This document shows positions 1 through 8,701 of a stretch of DNA of 64,000 bases, one piece after another. Source of the DNA: Phycisphaeraceae bacterium (GTDB taxonomy: Bacteria > Planctomycetota > Phycisphaerae > Phycisphaerales > Phycisphaeraceae); the NCBI GenBank assembly GCA_029260595.1, contig JAJDCY010000010.1, positions 62,001-126,000 on the forward strand. The letters run 5' to 3'. Made by a program: the position numbers and the translations under genes. The notes under the pieces were generated by a model. The model saw only the letters and a list, made by a program, of their open reading frames with translations, did no database searches and was not told the DNA's origin. Each line of letters opens with the position of its first letter. Within the stretch, counting starts at the first letter, position 1.

Positions 1-810
1 ACGACCACCAACGACCTGACTTTCTGGGGGATCGTCAAGCACCGCCGCACGACGCCGGTGTATGTGACGGTGCACGACCCGCCTGCGCTGTTCGCCCGCG
101 TGTTCGCCGACCGACTCGAAGCCGCGGGCATCCGTGTGATGTCGATGGGTCGGCCGGGCCCGGAAACCCGGGTGCCCCCGGGCAAGCCGCTGTACCGCGT
201 GCGCACGCCGCTGGCGCTGGTGCTTAGCCGCTGCAACAAAGACTCGCAGAATCTGTTCGCTGAGGCATTGCTCAAGCGCATGGGCCAGCGGATCACCGGT
301 GCGGCCGGCAGTTGGCCCAGCGGTGCGGCTGCGATCCGAATGTTCCTCCAGCGATCGCTCGGTGTGAACGGCGCGGCGATCTCCATTGCCGACGGCAGCG
401 GCCTTAGCCGCGATAACCGCGTCACCGCGCGCCTGCTCGTCGAGTTGTTGCGGCAGATCGATCAGGATCCTGCCAAGCGCGAACTGTTTCGCGACAGCCT
501 GGCCATCGGCGGCGTCGACGGCACTCTGCAGAACCGCTTCGGTGGCGAACTCACCGGCCGAGTGCTCGGCAAGAGTGGGTACATCAAAGGGGTGAGCACG
601 CTCAGCGGCTACCTCGATGTGCCCGTCGTACCCGATGCGAGCGGCAACCCGGCATCGGGCACCCGCACGATCGCGTTCAGCCTGCTGTTTAACGATATCC
701 CGCCCGGCGTCCCCGGCCGCAAGATCAAGCAGTTCCAGGAAGGGCTGATCTCGCTGCTCTACGATAACCTCGCCCAACCCACGCCCGAGCCCGCCGGATT
801 GGGTGGGTAG
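1..810 (+). CDS. dacB: D-alanyl-D-alanine carboxypeptidase / PBP4 family (peptidase S13), 3' part
   Basis: The reading frame is open from the first base of the window, so the gene starts upstream and only the C-terminal 269 residues are present. The S13 family comprises periplasmic serine enzymes that trim or cleave peptidoglycan cross-links. Two of the three penicillin-binding motifs are visible: SxN as Ser-Gln-Asn at bases 244-252 and KTG as Lys-Ser-Gly at bases 571-579, the latter followed by the typical G-Y-I-K-G-V-S-T-L-S-G-Y run. The catalytic SxxK motif must lie upstream of the window. An ADGSGLSRDN segment, characteristic of PBP4 enzymes, follows the SxN motif. The protein ends in a short proline-rich tail. 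No linked partner gene is visible. Confidence 0.88.
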   Translation, partial: TTTNDLTFWGIVKHRRTTPVYVTVHDPPALFARVFADRLEAAGIRVMSMGRPGPETRVPPGKPLYRVRTPLALVLSRCNKDSQNLFAEALLKRMGQRITGAAGSWPSGAAAIRMFLQRSLGVNGAAISIADGSGLSRDNRVTARLLVELLRQIDQDPAKRELFRDSLAIGGVDGTLQNRFGGELTGRVLGKSGYIKGVSTLSGYLDVPVVPDASGNPASGTRTIAFSLLFNDIPPGVPGRKIKQFQEGLISLLYDNLAQPTPEPAGLGG

Positions 811-831
811 CGACTGCCGCGGCGACTCTCA

Positions 832-1143
832 TTAACTCACGAACGGTTGCTTCTCCAGCCAAACTTGCGCCGCGTCGGCGTCGTCGCAGATCAGGAAGAC
901 CTCTTGCCAGCTTCCGGCTTTGGTGTAGATGCACTTGAGCCCGGTTGTCCCGTTGCCCGGTGAGTCTGACGCGCCGGTCGCGTACTGGATTTTTAGGCGT
1001 TGCGGGGTGTTGCCGCGCTTCCGGCCCATGCGGCCGGGCACGATGCGCGTGATGTGTGGGCATTCACGGATGAGTTTGTTCAGCAGGTCATCCAGGCCGT
1101 CGACGCGGCCGTGCTGGCGCTTGATTCGACCGAACTTGGCCAT
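832..1143 (-). CDS. Small conserved protein, DUF2103-like
   Basis: A 103-residue protein with no signal peptide or membrane segment. The N-terminal half (KFGRIKRQHGRVDGLDDLL, then ITRIVPGRM) and the segment TGLKCIYTKAGSWQEVFLIC resemble, from memory, the DUF2103 family of small proteins of unknown function. That match is made by pattern only. Basic residues dominate the first 45 positions and the C-terminal part is acidic (DDADAAQ), giving a polarised charge distribution. It lies 41 bp downstream of msrB on the same strand and may be cotranscribed with it. The start has no clear Shine-Dalgarno sequence. No function is assigned. Confidence 0.55.
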   Translation of the reverse strand: MAKFGRIKRQHGRVDGLDDLLNKLIRECPHITRIVPGRMGRKRGNTPQRLKIQYATGASDSPGNGTTGLKCIYTKAGSWQEVFLICDDADAAQVWLEKQPFVS

Positions 1144-1184
1144 GATGGACGGGGGTTAGATCGCGCGGCGGCGGAACGAGGCGT

Positions 1185-1637
1185 CTACCGGGCTTTCTCG
1201 TCGAGCCGTAGCGACATTGAGTTAATGCAGTGGCGCTCGCCGGTGGGCTTGGGGCCGTCGGGGAAGACGTGGCCGAGGTGGGCGCCGCATCGTGCGCACA
1301 ACGCTTCGGTCCGCGTCATTCCGTGGCCGGTGTCGGTGCGGGTCTCGACGGCGTACTCGTTGACCGGTTCGTAGAAGCTCGGCCAACCGGTGCCCGAGTC
1401 GAACTTGGCCTTCCAGTGGTACAGCGGCAGCCCGCAGCAGTGGCAGTTGTAGACGCCCTTGGATTTGGTCTGCCAGTACGCCCCGGTAAACGCCGGCTCG
1501 GTGCCGCCGGCGCGGGTGACGTTGTACTCGACCGGCGTCAACTGCTCGCGCCACTGTGCCTCGGTTTTTTCGATCTTCTCGGGCATGGTGGCGGGGGCTT
1601 TCTTCCTGGTCAGCAGGGATCGGAGCCAGTGAAACAT
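1185..1637 (-). CDS. msrB: Peptide-methionine (R)-S-oxide reductase MsrB
   Basis: Reduces methionine-R-sulfoxide in proteins back to methionine, a repair step after oxidative damage. The 150-residue protein has both zinc-binding CxxC pairs (Cys65/Cys68 and Cys114/Cys117) and the catalytic Cys137 in the R-H-C-I-N-S motif, with the family signature SGTGWPSFYEP at 81-91. The start at 1637 is chosen because AAGGAA lies seven bases upstream of this ATG; longer in-frame starts lack such a site. The first 17 residues (MFHWLRSLLTRKK) are hydrophobic then basic and could be a short membrane anchor, but the following sequence does not look like a cleaved signal. No msrA is adjacent. Confidence 0.95.
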   Translation of the reverse strand: MFHWLRSLLTRKKAPATMPEKIEKTEAQWREQLTPVEYNVTRAGGTEPAFTGAYWQTKSKGVYNCHCCGLPLYHWKAKFDSGTGWPSFYEPVNEYAVETRTDTGHGMTRTEALCARCGAHLGHVFPDGPKPTGERHCINSMSLRLDEKAR

Positions 1638-1785
1638 AACGGTTCCTTGGGAGTTGATGCGGATTATAGTCGCCCATGTCGCACCGGGTGGACTGGGGCG
1701 GATCGCACCGGTACGGTGGCCGTCGGCGTTGTGTTGATCCGTCAAGCGCCGCGATCGCATGTAGGCCACGAAAGGGAGTCCGCCG

Positions 1786-2772
1786 GTGAACACAAGACGA
1801 TTGGGTAAGTCCGGACCGGTTGTGTCCGAGGTCGGTCTGGGTGCGTGGCAGCTCGGCGGGGATTGTTGGGGTGAGGTCGGTGACGATACCGCGCTGGCGA
1901 CGCTCGCCGCCGCGGTTGATCACGGTGTGACTTTCATCGATACCGCGGATGTTTACGGGTCCGGTCGCAGCGAATCTTTGATTGGCAAGTTCCTCAAGCA
2001 GCGATCCGAAACATTGTTCGTCGCGACCAAAGTCGGGCGGTTCCCTGATCCCGGTTTGCCGGACAACATCACGGCAGAGATGTTCGAGCGGCACACCGAG
2101 GCGTCGCTGAAGCGGCTGGGCGTTGATGCGCTCGACTTGACCCAGATCCACAGCATCCCGACCGAGTATTATCGGCAGGGCGACGTATTTGATTGGCTTC
2201 GCACGCTGCAGGATCGCGGCAAGATCAAACGCTTCGGCGTCAGCGTCGAGACGATGGAAGAAGCGTTGATCTGCTTGGAGCAACCCGGGCTGGCATCGCT
2301 GCAGATTATTTTCAATATCTTCCGCCAGAAACCGATTCACACGTTGTTCGATGCGGCCAAGGCCAAGGGCGTCGCGCTGATCGTTCGGCTGCCTCTCGCC
2401 AGCGGGTTGCTTTCGGGCAAGTTCACAGCCGCGTCGCGATTCCCCGAGGGCGACCACCGCAACTTCAACCGCGACGGTCAGCGGTTCAACGTGGGTGAGA
2501 CCTTCGCCGGTTTGCCGTTTGAGAAAGGCGTCTCGCTGGCTGACTCGCTCAAGCCGATGGTGCCCGAAGGCATGAGCGCGTCCCAGATGGCGTTGCGGTG
2601 GGTGTTAGATTACGACGCGGTCACTGTGGTGATCCCCGGTGCCAGCACCCCCGCGCAGGCCGAAGGCAATGCGGCTGCGAGCGAGTTGCCGCCGCTGGGT
2701 GATCGTCTGCATGAGTCACTAGGAGAGTTCTACGAGCAGCAGGTGGCGAGTCACATCCGCGGGCCGTATTGA
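1786..2772 (+). CDS. Aldo/keto reductase family oxidoreductase
   Basis: A 328-residue NAD(P)H-dependent oxidoreductase of the (beta/alpha)8 aldo/keto reductase fold. The catalytic tetrad is visible: Asp52 and Tyr57 in DTADVYGSG, Lys82 in VATKVGR and His122 in LTQIHS. A cofactor-binding segment (VIPGASTPAQAEGNAAA) is near the C-terminus. The GTG start at 1786 is supported by AAAGGGAG seven bases upstream. It is divergent from msrB, with the two start codons about 150 bp apart, so the two may share a regulatory region. The substrate cannot be told from sequence; the shape of the motif set fits the YajO/YghZ-like broad-specificity branch. It ends 20 bp before the stop of phoU on the other strand. 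Confidence 0.93.
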   Translation: MNTRRLGKSGPVVSEVGLGAWQLGGDCWGEVGDDTALATLAAAVDHGVTFIDTADVYGSGRSESLIGKFLKQRSETLFVATKVGRFPDPGLPDNITAEMFERHTEASLKRLGVDALDLTQIHSIPTEYYRQGDVFDWLRTLQDRGKIKRFGVSVETMEEALICLEQPGLASLQIIFNIFRQKPIHTLFDAAKAKGVALIVRLPLASGLLSGKFTAASRFPEGDHRNFNRDGQRFNVGETFAGLPFEKGVSLADSLKPMVPEGMSASQMALRWVLDYDAVTVVIPGASTPAQAEGNAAASELPPLGDRLHESLGEFYEQQVASHIRGPY

Positions 2773-2792
2773 CGATTGTCGACTCACGCCCG

Positions 2793-3494
2793 CTAGCCTC
2801 TTTCTTCCGCCGATTCCTGGTCGATCCCGATCAGGTGCTCGTGCCGGAAGATCTCACCCTTGGCCAGGTATAGCACGTCCTCGGCGATGTTCTCGGCGTG
2901 GTCGGCGATGCGTTCGAGGTTGCGCGACACGCCCAGGAGCCCAATGAACTTCGACGCGTGCTCCGGGTGATCGAGGATGTTCTGTTCGAGCGTCTTGCGG
3001 AGTTTGCGGTGGATCTCGTCGACCTGGTCGTCCGTCTCGCGCACGGACTGGGCCAGGTCGGTGTCGATGTTGATCAGCGAGTCGAGGCATTGCTTGAGCA
3101 TCGACTGTGTGGTCTGAGCCATCTCGGAAAGCTGCGGGGGGATCTGCCAGTCGCTGTCGAGCGCTGAGTTGGTCAGGTGGATTGCCTGCTTGGCGATATT
3201 GCCCGCCAGGTCGGCGATTCGTTCGAGGTCGTTGTTGATCTTGAGGATCGCGACGACGTAGCGCAGGTCGAAAGCGACGGGCTGGTGCAGGGCCAGGGTG
3301 TGCAGGCATTCCTCTTCGATATCGACTTCCATCAGGTCGATTTTCTGGTCGGCCTCGACGATGCGCTTGGCGGCGGCTGTGTCGCCGTCGTGCACGGCGC
3401 GGATCGCGCCGACGACGGCCTCCTCAACCATTGCGCTAAGCTGCAGGACCATCTTCTTGAGTTTGTTGATCTGCCTTTGCAGGTGCAGGTGCAT
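2793..3494 (-). CDS. phoU: Phosphate transport system regulatory protein PhoU
   Basis: A 233-residue all-helical protein made of two related three-helix bundles, each with an acidic metal-binding signature (E/DxxxD type): DLMEVDIEEECL with NNDLERIADLAGNIAK in the first half, and RNLERIADHAENIAED in the second. PhoU binds the PstB/PstC complex and, in other bacteria, signals phosphate sufficiency to a sensor kinase. It is the last gene of the pst operon, 28 bp after pstB. The start has GGGAG six bases upstream. No phoR/phoB pair lies in the window, so the sensor it would report to is elsewhere. Confidence 0.95.
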   Translation of the reverse strand: MHLHLQRQINKLKKMVLQLSAMVEEAVVGAIRAVHDGDTAAAKRIVEADQKIDLMEVDIEEECLHTLALHQPVAFDLRYVVAILKINNDLERIADLAGNIAKQAIHLTNSALDSDWQIPPQLSEMAQTTQSMLKQCLDSLINIDTDLAQSVRETDDQVDEIHRKLRKTLEQNILDHPEHASKFIGLLGVSRNLERIADHAENIAEDVLYLAKGEIFRHEHLIGIDQESAEERG

Positions 3495-3522
3495 GGCGCA
3501 CTCCCATCGCCGAATCGCGGCA

Positions 3523-4416
3523 TTACCCGAACCGGCCGGAGATATAGTCCTCGGTCTTGCGGTCGGTGGGCTTGGTGAAAATAATCTCGGTTGGCCCGAA
3601 CTCGAGCAGCTCCCCGTTGATCATGAACGCGGTGTTGTCGCTGATGCGCGAGGCTTGCTGCATGTTGTGGGTCACGATGACGATCGTGTACGTCTCGCGA
3701 AGCTCGTCGATCAGGTCTTCGATGGCGGCGGTCGATCGTGGGTCGAGCGCGGAGCAGGGCTCGTCCATCAGCATCACATCCGGGTCGCCGGCGATCGCAC
3801 GCGCGATGCACAGCCGCTGCTGCTGCCCGCCCGACAGCCCGAGCGCCGAGGCCTTGAGCCTGTCCTTGACCTCGTCCCAGAGCGCGGCTTTGCGCAGCGA
3901 TTGCTCGACGAGCATCGCGGCTTCGTTCTTGGATAGTTTCAGGTGCAGGCGCGGGCCGAACAGGACATTGTCGTAGATTGATTTGGGGAAGGGGTTGGGT
4001 TTTTGAAACACCATCCCGACGCGGCGTCGCAGGTCGACCACGTCGGTGTTGCGTCCGAGCAAGTCCAGCCCATCGAGTTTCAGCTCGCCCTCGGCCCGAG
4101 CGCTGGGGATCAGGTCGTTCATTCGGTTGACCCAGCGGAGCAGCGTGCTCTTGCCGCAGCCGCTGGGCCCGATGAACGCCGTGACCTGGCGCTGTGGGAT
4201 CTGGACGTTGATGTTCTTAAGCGCCTGCATCTGCCCGTACCACGAGTTGAAGCGGGCGATGTGGATCGCCGTCTCGGCGGGCTCGGTGCTGGTCGATTTG
4301 CGTGGCTGCACGGGAGATACTCTAACCGGGGTGGAGACTTGGGTCTTGATGGTCGGGCTGGGCGTTGGTGGCGGGCTGTTTAACGGCGCTCCGTGATCGG
4401 TGGTCGCGGTGGTCAT
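3523..4416 (-). CDS. pstB: Phosphate ABC transporter ATP-binding protein PstB
   Basis: A 297-residue ATPase that powers high-affinity phosphate import. Walker A (GPSGCGKST), the ABC signature LSGGQQQR and Walker B (VMLMDEP) are intact, and the H-loop is THNMQQ. Before the ATPase domain there is a disordered stretch of about 50 residues rich in Pro, Ser and Thr that ordinary PstB proteins lack. The ATG at 4416 overlaps the stop of pstA by four bases (ATGA), indicating translational coupling and ruling out longer upstream starts, which would lie inside pstA. Confidence 0.96.
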   Translation of the reverse strand: MTTATTDHGAPLNSPPPTPSPTIKTQVSTPVRVSPVQPRKSTSTEPAETAIHIARFNSWYGQMQALKNINVQIPQRQVTAFIGPSGCGKSTLLRWVNRMNDLIPSARAEGELKLDGLDLLGRNTDVVDLRRRVGMVFQKPNPFPKSIYDNVLFGPRLHLKLSKNEAAMLVEQSLRKAALWDEVKDRLKASALGLSGGQQQRLCIARAIAGDPDVMLMDEPCSALDPRSTAAIEDLIDELRETYTIVIVTHNMQQASRISDNTAFMINGELLEFGPTEIIFTKPTDRKTEDYISGRFG

Positions 4417-5408
4417 TGCAGCGGCCTTTGGAATCGGTGGCGGATAAAGATCGCAACGGCGTTGAACGACAGCAGGATCGCGAGCAGGACGATGATCCCG
4501 GCCGCGGCGACCCGGTGGAACTCCTCGCTGGGCCGACCGGCCCAGTCGTAAATCTGCAGGGGCATAGCGGTGAAATCGTCCATCATGTGTTCGGGTGTGA
4601 AGGTGATGTAGACGACACCGGCGATCACAAGGATGGGTGCGGCTTCGCCGATCGCGCGGCTCATCGCCAGGATCGCGCCGGTCATGATGCCGGGGATTGC
4701 GGCGGGCAGGGAGGTCTTGGCGATCGTCTGCCACTGGGTCGCGCCGAGTGCGAGTGCACCTTCGCGCAGCGAGTTGGGCACGGCCCGCAGAGACTCCTGC
4801 GCTGCCAGCGTCACGATCGGCAGGATCACGAGCATCAGGGTCAGGCTGCCGGCCAACACGCCGCGGCCGAGCGGGAACTGGATGTAGTACCAGTTGTCGA
4901 TTGTCCCGAGTGTGAAGCCGGGCTCCATCGCGTTGCCGAACAGGCCGAACACCTGCACAAACGCGGTCATGCCGAGGATCCCGTAAACAATCGATGGGAC
5001 GCCGGCGAGGTTGCTCAGGTTTAATTGGACGAACCCGTGGAGCTTGCGCAGCAGGTAGTGTTTGGGCTTGAACTCTTCGAGGTACACGGCGGTGCCCACG
5101 CCGATCGGCAACGCAAACACCGCGCAGCCGAGGCATACCCAGATCGAGCCCATCATGGCTGGGTAGATGCCCGCTTTCTCCGGCTTACGCGACGGTGGGC
5201 TGGTCAGGAAGCCCCAGTCCAGGTGCTTGACGCCCTGAAGGAGGATCGCGCCGAGCAGGATCGCCAGGACGATGATCGACAGGCTCGCCGAGGCGATGCA
5301 CAGCCCGACGAATACCTGTTTTTTAATCGTGCGGATCACCTCGGGCTTGGGTGAGCCGACCGCTCCGATTGCGGGCACGGGGTTGGGGTGGGTCGGTACA
5401 AGGCTCAA
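4413..5408 (-). CDS. pstA: Phosphate ABC transporter permease PstA
   Basis: A 331-residue inner-membrane permease forming the phosphate channel with PstC. Several hydrophobic segments are visible, and the cytoplasmic EAA loop that contacts the ATPase reads [21 protein letters not shown]. There is no ATG in the appropriate place. The TTG at 5408 is chosen because GGAGG lies seven bases upstream and because it overlaps the pstC stop codon (TTGA). The first 25 residues are proline-rich and probably cytoplasmic. The gene ends in a four-base overlap with pstB, so pstC, pstA and pstB form a tightly coupled translation unit. Confidence 0.94.
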   Translation of the reverse strand: MSLVPTHPNPVPAIGAVGSPKPEVIRTIKKQVFVGLCIASASLSIIVLAILLGAILLQGVKHLDWGFLTSPPSRKPEKAGIYPAMMGSIWVCLGCAVFALPIGVGTAVYLEEFKPKHYLLRKLHGFVQLNLSNLAGVPSIVYGILGMTAFVQVFGLFGNAMEPGFTLGTIDNWYYIQFPLGRGVLAGSLTLMLVILPIVTLAAQESLRAVPNSLREGALALGATQWQTIAKTSLPAAIPGIMTGAILAMSRAIGEAAPILVIAGVVYITFTPEHMMDDFTAMPLQIYDWAGRPSEEFHRVAAAGIIVLLAILLSFNAVAIFIRHRFQRPLQ

Positions 5409-6334
5409 TCGTAGACCTCCCTGAACCGCATCCGCACACGGTGGCCGATCACGGTCAAGATGAAGGTGAACAGAAACAACATCGCGGCGACCGCGTAGCT
5501 GGACAGGTACTCGGGGCCGAAGTTGCTCGCGTCGCCGAGAAAGATCTGCACCATGTAGCCGGTCATGGTCTGGACCTCGCTGCGGGGGTCGAGCGTCAGC
5601 CGCGGTGCGCTGCCGGCTGCGAGGGCGACGATCATGGTCTCGCCGATGGCCCGCGCGATAGCCAGCAGGAACGCCGCGACGACCCCCGACATCGCAGCGG
5701 GGACGACGATCTTGACCGAGACCTCGAACTTGTTGGCCCCGACCGCATAGCCACCCTCGCGTAGCCCGCGAGGGACGGCCCGCAGCGCGTCCTCGGTCAG
5801 TGAGCACACGATTGGCAGACACATCATCCCGACGGCCAACCCGGCGCTGAACGCGTTGTACACCTGGAACCCGTCGTGGAACCACTGCAGCGCCGGGGTA
5901 AGCATTGTCAGCGCGAAGAAGCCGAAGACGACCGTGGGGATGCCGCTTAGCACTTCCAGAGAGGGCTTGAGCACGGCGCGCAACTTCGGTGGTGCGTACT
6001 CGCTGAGATAGATCGCGGTGATCAGGCCCAGGGGCAGGGCGAAGCTCATCGCGACGGCGGTGACCGCCATCGTGCCGCAAACGAGCGGCCAAATGCCGAA
6101 GTGTTTGTCCGCGCCGAGCAGCGGGTTCCACTGTGTGCCGAACAGGAAGTCGGTGATGCTGACCTCGTCGAGCCCGAAGAACGCGATCGTCTCTTTGGCC
6201 AACACCACGATGATGGTGACGGTGATCATCACCGAGAACAGACCGCAACCGGCAAGCAGCAGGGCGATGCCGCGCTCGCGGATTCGTTGTAACCGTTTGG
6301 ACCTCGGCCGTCCGAGTGTGGCTTGTGCTTGCAT
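5405..6334 (-). CDS. pstC: Phosphate ABC transporter permease PstC
   Basis: A 309-residue inner-membrane permease, partner of PstA. The first hydrophobic span (GIALLLAGCGLFSVMITVTI) follows a very basic N-terminus, giving the positive-inside orientation. The EAA loop reads REGGYAVGANKFEVSVKIVVP, and the segment SGIPTVVFGFFAL is typical of PstC. It lies 54 bp downstream of pstS and overlaps the pstA start. The ATG at 6334 is preceded by a GAGAG element. Confidence 0.95.
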   Translation of the reverse strand: MQAQATLGRPRSKRLQRIRERGIALLLAGCGLFSVMITVTIIVVLAKETIAFFGLDEVSITDFLFGTQWNPLLGADKHFGIWPLVCGTMAVTAVAMSFALPLGLITAIYLSEYAPPKLRAVLKPSLEVLSGIPTVVFGFFALTMLTPALQWFHDGFQVYNAFSAGLAVGMMCLPIVCSLTEDALRAVPRGLREGGYAVGANKFEVSVKIVVPAAMSGVVAAFLLAIARAIGETMIVALAAGSAPRLTLDPRSEVQTMTGYMVQIFLGDASNFGPEYLSSYAVAAMLFLFTFILTVIGHRVRMRFREVYD

Positions 6335-6388
6335 GGAGGCTCTCTAAAGGAGGCTCTGCATCGCTCGGCCTGGCGAGGCATGGGTGGG

Positions 6389-7405
6389 TTAGCGGTAAAT
6401 ATCCGTCAGCGGCCCGTGCCGCTTGTTGTTCTGGTCGTCTAGAAACTGTGTGCCGGTGCGGCGAGCCGCGACGTTCGCCGCCACTCGGTCATACAGCGAT
6501 TGAGGCAGGCGGACGTAACCGACCTCGTCCGCCAATTCCGCTGCGTTTTCGAGATAGAAAGTCACAAACGCCGTGACCTCCGGCCGGTCAAGCGACTTGG
6601 CGTTGACATAGATCAGCAGCGGGCGGCTAAACGGTGCGTACTGGCCGCTCTCAATGGTCTCGCGTGTCGGGTGGACGGCTTCGCTGTCGTTCTCGATCGA
6701 CAGGGCTTTGAGTTTGTCGCTGTTCTCGAAGTAGTACGCACAGCCGAAGAAGCCGATCGCACCCTTTTGCCCGGCCACGCCGCGGACGAGGATGTTGTCG
6801 TCTTCCGACACGGACATGTCGCTACGGACCGACCCGGTCTTGCCGGCGATGACTTCCTTGAAATAATCGAACGTGCCGGAATCCGTCCCGGGCGAGTAGA
6901 TCTTGACCGGCTCGGCCGGCCAACCGTCGCGCAGATCCTGCCACGTTTTCACGGTGCTTCCGGCAAGGAAGATCCGTCTCAGCTCCTCGACGGTCAGTGT
7001 GTCACACCAGTCGTTGGCTTTATTCACCACGACCGTTAGGCCGTCGTACGCGATCGGCAACTCGACGAACTCCACGCCGTTGCTCTTGGCGCTGGCCATC
7101 TCTTTGGATCGGATCGGTCGCGATGCGTTGGAGACATCGGTCTCGCCGGAGGCGAAGCGCTTGAACCCGCCGCCCGTACCGGAGATCCCGACCGTGACGC
7201 GCACGCGCCGGTACTCGGCACCGAACTCTTCCGCCACGGCTTCGGTGATCGGGAACACCGTGCTCGACCCGTCGATGCGCACAACGCCGCGCATCGACCG
7301 CCCACCGCCGCCATCGGCGGCCTGGGGCAACAGGACGATCACGGCGACCGCCACGGCCAAGCCCACACCGGCAACTCCAAACCAATTCTGTTTCCGACTC
7401 ATCAT
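6389..7405 (-). CDS. pstS: Phosphate ABC transporter substrate-binding protein PstS
   Basis: A 338-residue periplasmic phosphate-binding protein. An N-terminal hydrophobic segment (residues 9-28, GVAGVGLAVAVAVIVLLPQA) acts as signal or anchor; there is no lipobox cysteine. The phosphate-contact segments typical of the family are present: IDGSSTVFPITEAVAEEF near the N-terminus, SNASRPI and SPGTDSGTFDYF. It is the first gene of the pstS-pstC-pstA-pstB-phoU operon. Its ATG has AGGGAG seven bases upstream, and a TATAAT hexamer lies 30 bases further up. Phosphate limitation is the expected inducer from family knowledge, but no convincing Pho box was seen. Confidence 0.95.
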   Translation of the reverse strand: MMSRKQNWFGVAGVGLAVAVAVIVLLPQAADGGGGRSMRGVVRIDGSSTVFPITEAVAEEFGAEYRRVRVTVGISGTGGGFKRFASGETDVSNASRPIRSKEMASAKSNGVEFVELPIAYDGLTVVVNKANDWCDTLTVEELRRIFLAGSTVKTWQDLRDGWPAEPVKIYSPGTDSGTFDYFKEVIAGKTGSVRSDMSVSEDDNILVRGVAGQKGAIGFFGCAYYFENSDKLKALSIENDSEAVHPTRETIESGQYAPFSRPLLIYVNAKSLDRPEVTAFVTFYLENAAELADEVGYVRLPQSLYDRVAANVAARRTGTQFLDDQNNKRHGPLTDIYR

Positions 7406-7436
7406 CAGCTCCCTGCTGCTTGGCAGCGTTGGGCAG

Positions 7437-7442
7437 ATTATA
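7437..7442 (-). promoter_or_regulatory. Candidate -10 element of the pst operon
   Basis: Reading the minus strand, a perfect TATAAT occurs 31 bases upstream of the pstS start codon, which would place transcription start about 25 bases before the ATG. No good -35 hexamer lies at the usual distance, as is common for activator-dependent promoters. No clear CTGTCAT-type Pho box repeat was found above it, so activator control is only a suggestion. Confidence 0.4.
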
Positions 7443-7583
7443 CGCCAAGTGTGAGCGACTCATTAAGAGAGGTGCCGGGCGGATGAGCCGCTCAGATTGC
7501 GTTTGCGTGTGGTCGGTCCCAACGAGCGCCGGGTGTCGCTGTTTGCGGGGTTCGCGGCGATGGGGGCCTCGTAACTCGTAGGG

Positions 7584-7724
7584 CTACAGCGGTGCGATCA
7601 ATGATCGCAGGGCTCGCAGAGAGGTGTCTCGGACCAGGTAGTCGCGAAGGACAATCACACGGGGGCACCGGGCCAGCGCGATGCCGTGCAGGAGCTTGCA
7701 GGCCGAGGGGTAGGGGGCGGCCAT
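7584..7724 (-). CDS. Putative 46-residue protein of unknown function
   Basis: This short ORF begins at an ATG 15 bases after the TAG that ends the small ORF at 7740-7871, in exactly the same frame. It encodes a Leu/Arg-rich sequence starting MAAPYPSACKLLHGIALARC and ending RSLIAPL, with GC-rich third codon positions like the neighbouring genes. There is no strong Shine-Dalgarno sequence of its own. It may be the second half of one gene of about 95 codons broken by a nonsense codon, a coupled second cistron, or chance. I do not recognise a family. Confidence 0.25.
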   Translation of the reverse strand: MAAPYPSACKLLHGIALARCPRVIVLRDYLVRDTSLRALRSLIAPL

Positions 7725-7739
7725 GCCGTCGGTGTCCCG

Positions 7740-7871
7740 CTACGCCCGTCCGTGGCAGGCGATGAATCGCGCACGCAGGTCGTACCACCGAGTGGTCGGC
7801 GTGTTCCATACCATCCTCGCGGCCTTGCAGATCGCGATCCGCGCCGCGTCAATCAAGCTGCCCATTACCAT
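7740..7871 (-). CDS. Putative 43-residue protein of unknown function
   Basis: A short ORF with an unusually good initiation region: AAAGGA lies eight bases before the ATG at 7871, and a second in-frame ATG follows two codons later. The predicted protein is basic with several Trp, Arg and Cys residues (WNTPTTRWYDLRARFIACHGR at its end). Codon use has the high GC3 of real genes here. It sits downstream of the EIIA-like gene on the same strand. After its TAG the frame stays open for another 51 codons. I do not recognise the family. Confidence 0.4.
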   Translation of the reverse strand: MVMGSLIDAARIAICKAARMVWNTPTTRWYDLRARFIACHGRA

Positions 7872-7948
7872 TGGGTCCGTCCTTTCGGATTCGACTTGGG
7901 TGTCATGCCGGTGCGGGCGTGCGAGCAGGCCGAGCCCGCCGCGCTTCG

Positions 7949-8416
7949 CTACACCCGCGCGCGGCTCTCGTGTTCTTCGATCACGCGGTAGACCTCGTCG
8001 GCGGTCTCCGCGTGCTTGATCGCGGCGCGGATGGTGTCGTCGGTGAGCATGCGGCTGATGCTCGCGAGGGCGTGGATGTGTGGGCCGGTCTGGTCCAGCG
8101 GGCTGGCGAGCAGGATCAACAGGTCCACCGGCTTGCCGTCGATGGCGCCGAACTCGATTGGCGTTGCGGGCTTGGCGACGGCCATGCTCAGAGTCTTGAT
8201 CGCGGCGCATTTGCCGTGTGGGATCGCGATGCCGCGGCCGATGCCGGTGGTGCGGGTCGTCTCGCGCTGCCAGACGGCGTCCATCAGTTCGCGGTTGCAG
8301 GTGATGCACGCGTCGTCGCAGAGCAGCTCGACCAGCTCCCGGATCGCATCCTGTTTGGATTTTGCCTCGATTGGGACCTTCACGCGCCCCGGTCGAAGGA
8401 TGTCGGTCAGTAGCAT
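7949..8416 (-). CDS. PTS EIIA-type regulatory protein, PtsN/fructose-IIA-like
   Basis: A 155-residue protein of the mannitol/fructose EIIA fold. The phosphorylatable histidine is His67 in the motif GIAIPHGK, preceded by the family segment RETTRTTGIGRG. In PtsN-type systems this domain takes phosphate from an NPr/EI chain and regulates other proteins rather than importing sugar. No EI, HPr or EIIBC gene is near, which fits a regulatory role. The ATG at 8416 is preferred; a TTG 33 bases upstream would add 11 residues without a better ribosome-binding site. Confidence 0.88.
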   Translation of the reverse strand: MLLTDILRPGRVKVPIEAKSKQDAIRELVELLCDDACITCNRELMDAVWQRETTRTTGIGRGIAIPHGKCAAIKTLSMAVAKPATPIEFGAIDGKPVDLLILLASPLDQTGPHIHALASISRMLTDDTIRAAIKHAETADEVYRVIEEHESRARV

Positions 8417-8701
8417 GGTCGTATCCAGCTTATCGACGCGGTGAGCCAAGCGAAACGCCGTGGGCTTGCTCTGCCCGTTCGCCGCGCTCGGCTATGCACT
8501 CGCGGGTGATCGTAGGTTTGGGGTGCGCTTCCTCGTAACACCTACCATTGGCAGGCGGCGTTGTTCTCACCGTTGTATCGACGAAGAAGCCGCCGCCAAA
8601 AGAAAAGTAACCGGCTGCTTTCACAGGATCAACCCGATGTGAGCACGGAACCCTGTAGATGGTGTTGCTTCCCTGAATTTAGTCCTGAATCGCCAGCCGT
8701 G

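Noticed and set aside
4417..5136. Upstream extension of the pstB frame to 5136.
   Set aside because: It overlaps pstA on the same strand completely and has no homology; the coupled ATG at 4416 is the true start.
5409..6248. Upstream extension of the pstA frame to 6248.
   Set aside because: It lies inside pstC in another frame; the TTG at 5408 with GGAGG is a better start.
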